Shown here in pieces: positions 5,981 to 12,388 of a stretch of DNA of 12,388 nucleotides (within the stretch, counting starts at the first letter, position 1; every line of letters starts with the position of its first letter). The notes under the pieces are model-generated. The model made no database searches, was not told the origin of the DNA, and saw only the letters and a list, made by a program, of their open reading frames with translations. The translations under genes and the position numbers were made by a program. Origin of the DNA: Thiocapsa sp. UBA6158 (GTDB lineage Bacteria > Pseudomonadota > Gammaproteobacteria > Chromatiales > Chromatiaceae); the NCBI RefSeq assembly GCF_002423035.1, contig NZ_DIUM01000138.1:69482-81869 (forward strand). The letters run 5' to 3'.

Positions 5981-8119
5981 ATGCAAAGCGTCTATATCGC
6001 CGGTGCCGGTGCCGGCAGCGGTAAGTCCGTGGTTGTTCTGGGCTTCATGGAGATGCTCTACGCCGTCAATCGGAAGGTGGGGTTCTTCCGTCCGATCGTC
6101 TCCAAAGGCGTCGAGCAGGACAACCTGACCACGCTCATCCGCAGCCGTTACGACCTGCCCTTCTCTCCGGAGATGCTTTACGGCTGCACGGCGGAGACCG
6201 CCAGTCGCCTAATCGCAGCCGGGCATTACGACGAGCTGCTCAAGATGATTTTGAACAAGTTTAAGATGCTCGAAGAGCGTTGCGACCTCGTCGTCTGCGC
6301 CGGAACCGACTTCGACGGCTTGGTGCCTTCTTTGGAGTTCGACTTCAACGCCGATCTGGCCAACAACCTCGGCTGCAACGTCGTCGTCGTGGTGAAGGGC
6401 TTCGGGCGCAGCCCGGAAGAGGCGCTCGAGGCGCTCTACATGGCCCACGAGTCGATGCGCAATCGCGGGGGAGACTTCCTCGCGAGCGTCATCAACGGGG
6501 TCGACCCGGAGCATGTCGAAACCGTCAAGACCCGTGCCCGCAAGCTCTTGCCCGAGCGCGAAAACGTCTATGTGCTGCCGCGCCAGGCGGCACTCGGCAT
6601 GCCGACGGTAGGCGAGATCCGCAAGGCCTTGGACTGCGAGTGTCTCTGCGGCGACGGTGACGCCATGAATCAGGTCGTCTCCAACTACAAGATCGCTGCG
6701 ATGGAGGTCCCGGATTTCCTCAGCTACATCGAGGACGGCTGTCTCATCATCACCGCCGGCGACCGCTCCGACATCATCCTCGCGAGTCTCGCGGCCGACG
6801 TCTCCTCGTCCTTCCCGCGCGTGGCCGGACTGCTCCTGACCGGCGGACTGCAGCCGGCGGAGAACGTCCAGCGTTTGCTCGAGGGGCTGCGCCGGACCAA
6901 GGTCTCGATCCTGCGGGTGCCGACCGATACCTTCACCACCGCGATGAGGGTCAACGGCATCGAGGCGACGATCCTCCCCGGCGACGAGCGCAAGATCGCG
7001 GCCGGACTCGGCCTCTTCGAAGGACATGTGGACGTCGACGAGCTGCGCGATCGGATCGCGGTCCGACACTCGGATCGAACCACGCCGCTGATGTTCGAGT
7101 ACGAGCTGGTGCGTCGCGCCAAGACGCGGCGTCAGCGCATCGTGCTGCCCGAGGGCACCGACGAGCGGATCCTGCGGGCGGCGGAGATCCTGACGCTGCG
7201 CCAGGTCGTGGACCTCACCCTGCTCGGCGACCCCGAGAAGATCCGCCGCCGCATCGGCGAGCTGGGGCTCAAGCTGGACGACATCCCGATCATCGACCCG
7301 CTCACCACCCCGGATCGCGAGCGCTACGCGCAAACCTACTTCGAGCTGCGCAAGCACAAGTGCATCTCCGAGCAGATGGCACGCGACGCCTTGGAAGACG
7401 TGAGCTATTTCGGCACCATGATGGTTTATGCAGGCGATGCTGACGGGATGGTCTCGGGTGCCGTGCATACCACCCAGCACACCATCCGACCGGCGTTCGA
7501 GATCATCAAGACCAAGCCGGGGGTGAAGCTCGTCTCCAGCGTCTTCTTCATGTGTCTCGCCGATCGGGTCTTGGTCTACGGCGACTGCGCCGTCAACCCG
7601 AACCCGACCTCGGAAGACCTCGCCGATATCGCCATCACCTCGGCCGGCACGGCCGCCGCCTTCGGGATCGAGCCCAGGGTCGCCATGCTGTCCTACTCGA
7701 GCGGCAGCTCCGGCAAAGGTGCCGATGTGGAGCGCGTGCGCGAGGCGGTGCGGATCGCGCGCGCGCGGCGTCCCGACCTCAAGCTGGAAGGTCCGATCCA
7801 GTACGATGCAGCGGTGGACGTCGGGGTGGCCCGCTCGAAGATGCCCGACAGCGAGGTCGCCGGTCGCGCGACCGTCTTCATCTTTCCGGATCTCAATACC
7901 GGCAACAACACCTACAAGGCGGTCCAGCGCAGCGCCAATGCCGTAGCGATCGGCCCGGTGCTGCAGGGTCTGAAGAAGCCCGTCAACGATCTGAGTCGCG
8001 GCTGCACCGTCACCGATATCGTCAATACGGTGACGATCACCGCGATTCAGGCACAGAACGATCACTCACTCGCCTCGGCGCGAGCCGAAGCCGATGCTGT
8101 CGCTATCGCTCGAGACTGA
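5981..8119 (+). CDS. pta: Phosphate acetyltransferase, long three-domain form
   Basis: Pta converts acetyl-CoA plus phosphate to acetyl phosphate plus CoA, and with AckA links acetyl-CoA to acetate and ATP. The 712-residue length matches the long E. coli type (714). The N-terminal P-loop domain resembles dethiobiotin synthetase (GAGAGSGKS, residues 8-16) and keeps an intact Walker A. The central DRTGG domain has GDRSD at 260-264 and LLLTGG. The C-terminal catalytic PTA domain runs from about 368 (RIVLPEGTDERILRAAE) to the end. It includes SYSSGSSGKGADVERVREA, GPIQYDAA, PDLNTGNNTYKAVQRSANA and GPVLQGLKKPVNDLSRG. The ATG at 5981 is chosen because it has AGGAAG four bases upstream and places the P-loop at the family position; an upstream in-frame ATG at 5879 lacks both. 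ackA follows after 13 bases, so the two are almost certainly co-transcribed. Confidence 0.97.
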   Translation: MQSVYIAGAGAGSGKSVVVLGFMEMLYAVNRKVGFFRPIVSKGVEQDNLTTLIRSRYDLPFSPEMLYGCTAETASRLIAAGHYDELLKMILNKFKMLEERCDLVVCAGTDFDGLVPSLEFDFNADLANNLGCNVVVVVKGFGRSPEEALEALYMAHESMRNRGGDFLASVINGVDPEHVETVKTRARKLLPERENVYVLPRQAALGMPTVGEIRKALDCECLCGDGDAMNQVVSNYKIAAMEVPDFLSYIEDGCLIITAGDRSDIILASLAADVSSSFPRVAGLLLTGGLQPAENVQRLLEGLRRTKVSILRVPTDTFTTAMRVNGIEATILPGDERKIAAGLGLFEGHVDVDELRDRIAVRHSDRTTPLMFEYELVRRAKTRRQRIVLPEGTDERILRAAEILTLRQVVDLTLLGDPEKIRRRIGELGLKLDDIPIIDPLTTPDRERYAQTYFELRKHKCISEQMARDALEDVSYFGTMMVYAGDADGMVSGAVHTTQHTIRPAFEIIKTKPGVKLVSSVFFMCLADRVLVYGDCAVNPNPTSEDLADIAITSAGTAAAFGIEPRVAMLSYSSGSSGKGADVERVREAVRIARARRPDLKLEGPIQYDAAVDVGVARSKMPDSEVAGRATVFIFPDLNTGNNTYKAVQRSANAVAIGPVLQGLKKPVNDLSRGCTVTDIVNTVTITAIQAQNDHSLASARAEADAVAIARD

Positions 8120-8121
8120 TC

Positions 8122-8126
8122 AGGAG
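8122..8126 (+). promoter_or_regulatory. Ribosome-binding site that sets the ackA GTG start
   Basis: AGGAG lies six bases before the GTG at 8133, between the pta stop and ackA. This favours the GTG over the in-frame ATG at 8094, which lies inside pta and would add 13 residues ahead of the conserved N-terminus. Confidence 0.8.
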
Positions 8127-8132
8127 ACTCAG

Positions 8133-9353
8133 GTGAAGGTACTTGTCCTCAATTCAGGCAGCTCGTCGATCAAATATCAGCTCTTCCGCAGCGAGGATTG
8201 GGTCGCCCTCGCCTCGGGCTCGGTGTCGCGCATCGGCGAGCCCGAGGGCGAGATCAAGGAGGAATGGCTGGATGCATCCGGGATCCGGCAGTCGGGCCGC
8301 GCCCGGGTGCCGATTCCGACCCACCAAGAGGGGATCGATCGAATCGTCAAGGCGCTGCACGAGACTCGGGTCCTGGGCGATGTCTCGGAGCTGGCCGCGA
8401 TCGGTCACCGCGTCGTCCACGGCGGTGAGCATTTCAAGCGCCCGACCATCGTCGACGATGCGGTCGTCGATGCCATTCGGGACGTGGTGCCCCTCGCACC
8501 GCTGCACAATCCGGCCCATCTCGTCGGCATCGAGGTCGCGCGACGGCTCTTTCCGACGGTCCCCTCGGTCGCCGTCTTCGATACCGCTTACCATCAGACG
8601 ATGCCGCGGACGTCCTATCGCTATGCGATTCCGGAGTGGCTGTATCGGGAGCACAGGATCCGCCGCTACGGGTTCCACGGGACCTCGCATTACTATGTCG
8701 CCAAACGGGCCGCCACGATGCTCGGCCGACCTTTGGAGGGCTGCAACCTGATCACGCTGCATCTGGGCAACGGCTCCAGTGCAGCGGCGATCCGCGAGGG
8801 CAAGAGCGTGGACACCTCCATGGGTCTTACCCCGCTGGAGGGTTTGGTCATGGGCACGCGCTGCGGCGATATCGATCCGGCCGTTCTCTTCTACCTTGCG
8901 AAGAACCTCGGCCTGGATACGGACGCGATTGAAGATCTGTTGAACCGTCAGAGCGGTCTGCTGGGGATCTGCGGCGTGAACGACATGCGCGAGATCGACC
9001 GTCTGGCCGAGGAAGGCAACGACGGCGCGGAGCTGGCGATCGGCATCACGGCCCATCGCATCAAGAAATATATCGGCGCCTATTACGCCGAACTCGGCCG
9101 GGTCGATGCCGTCGTCTTCACCGGCGGTATCGGCGAGAACGCCGCCGAGATCCGCTGTCGCGCCTGCGAGGGATTGGAGAATCTCGGGATCAAGATGGAC
9201 GATTCAGCCAACTACGCCCTCGAAGAGCGCGGCGAGCGCTGCATCAGTACGCCCGAGAGTGCAGTGCAGGTGCTGGTGATTCCCACCAACGAGGAGCTGG
9301 AGATCGCGCAGCAGTCGCTGGCTGCCGCCTCGCAGGTGCCGAGCGAGGGATGA
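8133..9353 (+). CDS. ackA: Acetate kinase
   Basis: AckA reversibly transfers phosphate between acetyl phosphate and ADP, making acetate and ATP, or activates acetate in reverse. This ASKHA-fold enzyme of 406 residues has the family N-terminus MKVLVLNSGSSSIKYQL (Asn7, Ser10, Ser12 and Lys14, the same numbering as the Methanosarcina enzyme). Other motifs are GHRVVHGGEHF (His92-Arg93), VFDTAYHQTMP (catalytic Asp150), YGFHGTSH (His182), LHLGNGSS, MGTRCGDIDP (Arg243), FTGGIGEN and the C-terminal TNEELEIA. The key residues of acetate kinase are thus all present. The start is GTG, supported by an AGGAG site and by the N-terminal alignment. It is the second gene of the pta-ackA operon. In a phototrophic or chemolithotrophic host this pair could serve acetate assimilation or overflow and fermentation in the dark; which of these applies is inference. 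Confidence 0.97.
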   Translation: MKVLVLNSGSSSIKYQLFRSEDWVALASGSVSRIGEPEGEIKEEWLDASGIRQSGRARVPIPTHQEGIDRIVKALHETRVLGDVSELAAIGHRVVHGGEHFKRPTIVDDAVVDAIRDVVPLAPLHNPAHLVGIEVARRLFPTVPSVAVFDTAYHQTMPRTSYRYAIPEWLYREHRIRRYGFHGTSHYYVAKRAATMLGRPLEGCNLITLHLGNGSSAAAIREGKSVDTSMGLTPLEGLVMGTRCGDIDPAVLFYLAKNLGLDTDAIEDLLNRQSGLLGICGVNDMREIDRLAEEGNDGAELAIGITAHRIKKYIGAYYAELGRVDAVVFTGGIGENAAEIRCRACEGLENLGIKMDDSANYALEERGERCISTPESAVQVLVIPTNEELEIAQQSLAAASQVPSEG

Positions 9354-9365
9354 GCCTCGAGGCTC
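9352..9365. terminator. Palindrome overlapping the ackA stop, possible weak terminator
   Basis: GAGCC-TCGA-GGCTC is perfectly symmetric, and its first two bases belong to the ackA TGA. As RNA it gives a five-base-pair stem and four-base loop. No U-tract follows, so termination here, if any, would need Rho or another factor. Confidence 0.3.
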
Positions 9366-9418
9366 GCCGCCGCAGGTCGAGCGACGGCCCGCGGCTGGCG
9401 GCCTGGTTCCCTTTCCCG

Positions 9419-9424
9419 GATAAT
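9419..9424 (+). promoter_or_regulatory. Candidate -10 element for the OmpA-like gene
   Basis: GATAAT matches the -10 consensus at five of six positions, 48 bases before the next start, within the 119-base gap after ackA. No good -35 is found 16-18 bases upstream. The 119-base gap itself argues for a separate promoter. Confidence 0.25.
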
Positions 9425-9460
9425 CGCTCGGGCTCGTAGACCTAATAACAACGACCGCCT

Positions 9461-9466
9461 TAGGAG
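9461..9466 (+). promoter_or_regulatory. Ribosome-binding site that selects the second of two close ATGs
   Basis: TAGGAG abuts the ATG at 9467 with no spacing and lies six bases before the in-frame ATG at 9473. Normal Shine-Dalgarno spacing favours 9473. The two choices differ by two residues. Confidence 0.7.
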
Positions 9467-9472
9467 ATGACG

Positions 9473-11326
9473 ATGTCCGATTCCAATTCCTCGTTGGTGC
9501 GTCCGCTTGTCTGGGTTTTGCTGGCGGCGCTGATCGGCGTCTATCTGCTCTACGATTGGTATTCGGCTCATCTTTCGGAACAGCTCGCAGTCAAGGACGC
9601 GCAGATCGCCGAGGCGGCCGCGCAAATCAAGGAGCGAGATGCCCGCATCGGCGACATCCGCGAAGAGGTCACGCAGCGCGAGGAACGGATCGCGGAGCTG
9701 ACCGAACGGCACTCCGGGGAAAAACAGCAGCTGGCCGACCTGCATTCGGAAGAGAAACAGGGCCTGACGGAGCGGATCACCGCCCTCGAGCAGAGCAACG
9801 CGAAGCTCGAAGAGGACATCGAGGTGCTGCGCCTGACCGACGCGAGTGCGCTTGCCGCCGAGCAGGATAAGACCGCCGCGGTGATCGAAGAGCGCGACCG
9901 CGGGATCGCCGCCTTCAAGGCACTTCAAGGCCAGTACGAGACGGCCGTCGCAAAGGCCGAGGAGCTTCGAACCGAATTGACCGGGCTCCAGCAGGTGATC
10001 GCCGACTCGACGATGGAGCACCGCGCGCAGATCGAGGAGCTCGAGCGCCACCTCAACGAACGGGTGAAACTGGCGAAGGCCACACCGAAAGACAGCGAGT
10101 TGATGCGTGCGGCCCAGAAGGCCGGCTTGCTCCCCTCGGACGTGGCCTTGGATGATGAGACGGCTGCGTTTTGCACCGAGCTGGCCGAGACATCGGCATC
10201 GGCTCGGACGGAGCTCGAGGCCTTGCAGGCCGAGTTTGCGAGCGTTCGCGACGCGCAGGCCGAACGGATCGCTGCGTTGGAAGGTGAGTTGACCGACGCC
10301 CGTGCAGCGCTCGTTCAGTCCGGCGAGCAGGCGGAGTCGACCGAAGCCTTGGGCTCGCTTCAAGAGCGGCTTGCGCAGACCGAGGCCGAGCTCGAGACGG
10401 CGAGAGTCGAGGCTGCCGCGGCGCTGGAAGACGCCAAGGCGACCGCCGCCGCGCAGTTGGCCGACGCGCAGGCGCGTATCGAGACCCTCGCCGAGGAATT
10501 GGAGCAGTCGGTCGCGCCGGATGCACTGTCTGCACTGCAGGCACGGAGCGAAGCTGCCGAGGCCGCGCTGGCGCAGGCCAAGGAAGAGCTGGCAGGTCGC
10601 ATCCAAGAGGGCGAGGAGAGGATCGCCGCGCTCGCCGAGCAGCTCGGGAGCGAGCAGGCGGAGAAGGCGAAGGTTGCCGAAGAGAAGGATGCGTTGGCCG
10701 TCGCGCTCAATGCTGCGCTCGACAGCGCGAGGTCCGAGCTGGCCGATCTGCAGACCGAGTTGACGCAGGCGCGTGAATCCGCAGTGCAGATCGGCTCGAA
10801 GGCGTTGAACGAGGCCACGGCCCGGATTGCCGCACTGGAGGCGACGATCGCCGAGGAACGCCGCAAGGCCGATCAGGCGCGGATGTCCCTGCAGCAGACG
10901 GCCGATCGGAGGGTGGCCGAGGTGCGTGACCTTTACCGGCGCTTCTCGGAGCTGAACGGCGCCTACACCGATCGCGGCGTGCTGCTCGAGCTGGCCGATA
11001 CGGAGCTGCGTTTTCAACCGGCGATGGCGACCCTGGCCGGCGACAATCTGCCGAGTTTGGATCGGATCGCGGCGCTGCTCGATGCCTATCCCGACCTCAG
11101 CATTCGAATCGAGGGGCATACCGACAGTCTCGGTGACGCGGCCGCCAACCTCGCCTTGTCGCAACAACGCGCCGAGGCGGTTAAGCAGGCACTGATCGAG
11201 CGCGGCGTCGAGCCCGAGCGGCTGACGGCTCAGGGCCTCGGGCCGGAGCGCCCGATTGCCGACAACGAGACGCCGGCAGGACGTGCCGAAAATCGCCGTG
11301 TCGAGGTCTATGTCAGCGAGGGTTGA
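9473..11326 (+). CDS. Membrane-anchored coiled-coil protein with C-terminal OmpA peptidoglycan-binding domain
   Basis: A 617-residue protein with a short N-terminus, one hydrophobic segment (about 10-27, LVWVLLAALIGVYLLY) acting as inner-membrane anchor or uncleaved signal, and a long Glu/Ala/Gln/Arg/Leu-rich coiled coil (about 30-490). The coil is broken near 202-236 by a Pro-containing stretch (KATPKDSE through LLPSDVALDDETAAFC, with Cys234). The OmpA-like domain spans about 503-617. It contains IEGHTDSLGD and NLALSQQRAEAV, with Asp551 and Arg566 spaced 15 apart like the diaminopimelate-binding Asp and Arg of E. coli OmpA, and ends in ENRRVEVYVS. It probably tethers the inner membrane to peptidoglycan. 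Similar TM-coil-OmpA designs occur in MotB-like, TolR-like and Pal-like envelope proteins, but this is none of those: the TM motif lacks the MotB proton-channel Asp context and there is no lipobox. The gene stands alone between ackA and ureD. Specific function unknown. Confidence 0.85.
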   Translation: MSDSNSSLVRPLVWVLLAALIGVYLLYDWYSAHLSEQLAVKDAQIAEAAAQIKERDARIGDIREEVTQREERIAELTERHSGEKQQLADLHSEEKQGLTERITALEQSNAKLEEDIEVLRLTDASALAAEQDKTAAVIEERDRGIAAFKALQGQYETAVAKAEELRTELTGLQQVIADSTMEHRAQIEELERHLNERVKLAKATPKDSELMRAAQKAGLLPSDVALDDETAAFCTELAETSASARTELEALQAEFASVRDAQAERIAALEGELTDARAALVQSGEQAESTEALGSLQERLAQTEAELETARVEAAAALEDAKATAAAQLADAQARIETLAEELEQSVAPDALSALQARSEAAEAALAQAKEELAGRIQEGEERIAALAEQLGSEQAEKAKVAEEKDALAVALNAALDSARSELADLQTELTQARESAVQIGSKALNEATARIAALEATIAEERRKADQARMSLQQTADRRVAEVRDLYRRFSELNGAYTDRGVLLELADTELRFQPAMATLAGDNLPSLDRIAALLDAYPDLSIRIEGHTDSLGDAAANLALSQQRAEAVKQALIERGVEPERLTAQGLGPERPIADNETPAGRAENRRVEVYVSEG

Positions 11327-11346
11327 TCCGGCTGGCGCGGGGGCGC

Positions 11347-11352
11347 AGGTGA
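11347..11352 (+). promoter_or_regulatory. Shine-Dalgarno-like AGGTGA favouring an alternative ureD start
   Basis: AGGTGA lies four bases before a TTG at 11357 that is in frame with ureD and would add 22 residues. The family-length ATG at 11423 has only a weak GGCGAG-like sequence in front. The site therefore leaves the true start open. Confidence 0.35.
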
Positions 11353-11422
11353 CGGCTTGGTCGCACCTCCGCCGGCAACACATGGTCGGATCGTTTTCGC
11401 GCGGCTCGGCGAGCAAGACGGC

Positions 11423-12271
11423 ATGATCATGCAAGCGATTGCTCCGGCCCCGCTTGCCGACTCGGGCTGGCAAGCCCGCTTGGAGCTCGAGATCGCCCTG
11501 CGGCACGGGCGCAGTCGGGTTGTCGGCAAGCATCAGCTCGGCCCCTTGACGATCCAACGCCCCTTCCATCCAGAGGGTGCGCCCTGCCATCTCTATCTTC
11601 TGCATCCGCCCGGCGGCGTGGTGGGCGGCGATCGGCTGGAGCTCGAGATCCGGGTGGCGGGCGGCGCACACGTCTTGGTCACGGCGCCGGGAGCGACGAA
11701 ATTTTATCGCAGTGCCGGACCGATCGGTCTGCAGACGCAACGTCTGGTCCTGTCCGCAGGCGGCGTGCTCGAATGGTTTCCGCACGAAAACATCTTCTTT
11801 CCCGGCGCCTCGTGTCGTCTGAGCACCGAGATTGCGCTTTCGGGCGATGCCCGCTTTATCGGTTGGGAGATCCAGTGTCTCGGACGCCCCGCGATCGGGG
11901 AGCGCTTCGCCGAGGGGCAAGCCGAGATCGCCATGACCCTGTCCCGCGACGATCGGCCGCTCTTGACCGATCGGCTGCGCGTGGCGGGCACGCCGAGCCT
12001 GGACGGGTCCGCCGGCTTACGCGGTTTCCCGGTCTGTGCCACCTTTGTCGCGACCGGAGCCCGTGCCGAGACGCTCGCAGCTGCTCGCCACCGTCTGAGC
12101 GAGGCCGCGGCTTATCCGGTCGGTGCGACCCTGATCGATGACCTCCTGGTGATCCGGGCACTCGCGCCCGAGGTCGAGCCGGTCAGTCGTTTGTTCATGC
12201 GTCTGTGGTCCGATTTACGCCCCGGTCTGTTGGGTTTGGGCGCATCGATACCGCGGATCTGGGCGACCTGA
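11423..12271 (+). CDS. ureD: Urease accessory protein UreD (UreH)
   Basis: UreD is the urease chaperone that, with UreF and UreG, delivers nickel and CO2 to the apo-enzyme. The assignment rests on its strongly conserved blocks: GWQARLELEI (15-24), LGPLTIQRPFHPEG (39-52), CHLYLLHPPGGVVGGD (55-70), TAPGATKFYRS (87-97), LEWFPHENIFFPGA (about 114-127), CLGRPAIGE (about 152-160) and the C-terminal PRIWAT. These follow Klebsiella UreD over the full length, so the gene is complete. The ATG at 11423 gives 282 residues, close to the family norm; a TTG at 11357 with a better ribosome-binding site or the ATG at 11429 are alternatives. ureD usually opens a ureDABCEFG operon, yet no urease structural gene begins within the next 117 bases. 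Its presence suggests urea use as a nitrogen source, conditional on urease genes beyond the window. Confidence 0.94.
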   Translation: MIMQAIAPAPLADSGWQARLELEIALRHGRSRVVGKHQLGPLTIQRPFHPEGAPCHLYLLHPPGGVVGGDRLELEIRVAGGAHVLVTAPGATKFYRSAGPIGLQTQRLVLSAGGVLEWFPHENIFFPGASCRLSTEIALSGDARFIGWEIQCLGRPAIGERFAEGQAEIAMTLSRDDRPLLTDRLRVAGTPSLDGSAGLRGFPVCATFVATGARAETLAAARHRLSEAAAYPVGATLIDDLLVIRALAPEVEPVSRLFMRLWSDLRPGLLGLGASIPRIWAT

Positions 12272-12388
12272 ACCGCCTTCGGCCGGATCTGCGATGCTCG
12301 GGCCGCGCTCGGCCAGGCATGGAGCATTCAGCGTCACGGTCGAGACTCTTTGGAATAAAATGAATGGTGATTAGCGTCGTGCCTCAGC
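12272..12388. other. Non-coding end of window after ureD
   Basis: No coding region starts here; an ATG at 12360 runs only four codons to a TAG. The left half is GC-rich with repeated GGCC-type words. The right end has the A+T-rich TTTGGAATAAAATGAATGG, containing TAAAAT (12356-12361), a 5/6 match to a -10 element without a good -35. It may be the promoter of the next gene. The lack of ureA directly after ureD is notable. Confidence 0.4.

Noticed and set aside
6209..8065. A 618-codon open frame on the minus strand opposite pta
   Set aside because: Stop-poor antisense frame typical of high-GC DNA. pta on the plus strand has complete domain evidence, and the antisense product resembles nothing.
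9212..11920. A 902-codon open frame on the minus strand opposite the coiled-coil gene and ureD
   Set aside because: It is the antisense of GAG/GCC/CAG-rich coiled-coil codons, giving Leu/Gly/Arg-rich low complexity. The plus-strand genes in the same DNA have clear OmpA and UreD motifs.
12269..12277. TGAACCGCC at the ureD stop also occurs at the thioredoxin-like gene stop (5638-5646)
   Set aside because: Nine shared bases including a stop codon, without flanking similarity, are compatible with chance in 12 kb of GC-rich sequence.

Overview
The window is about 12.4 kb of GC-rich, gene-dense chromosome from a gammaproteobacterium. Gene order and the divergence level of the proteins suggest a purple sulfur bacterium or close relative (Chromatiales). 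That placement is inference from protein similarity I recognise, not a database result. No mobile element, CRISPR array, tRNA or rRNA is visible. Almost every gene belongs to a known housekeeping family, and I see no wholly new system. The unusual material lies in leaders, intergenic repeats and protein architecture.

Left part (1-3155), RNA metabolism and redox: the 5' two-thirds of rho (minus strand, running off the window) follows trxA on the same strand. rhlB diverges on the plus strand. This is the conserved rhlB / trxA-rho arrangement of enterobacteria. The 218-base trxA-rho gap is strikingly C-rich on the transcribed strand and holds a possible 49-codon leader ORF whose UGA overlaps the rho AUG.

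Middle part (3198-5640), nucleotide housekeeping and a periplasmic redox protein: a YrfG-type HAD nucleotidase gene (minus) and nudE (plus) diverge from a 69-base spacer containing a dyad. A secreted protein with two tandem thioredoxin-like modules follows, each with its own CXXC and cis-Pro.

A 340-base intergenic stretch (5641-5980) carries an 11-bp tandem repeat, a 12-bp long-range inverted repeat, a 16-bp palindrome, an A+T-rich patch and a hairpin. It leads into the pta-ackA operon (5981-9353), which interconverts acetyl-CoA and acetate with ATP.

Right part (9473-12271): a membrane-anchored protein with a very long coiled coil and an OmpA-type peptidoglycan-binding domain is followed by ureD. 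ureD is the accessory gene that usually opens urease operons, but no further urease gene begins within the last 117 bases.
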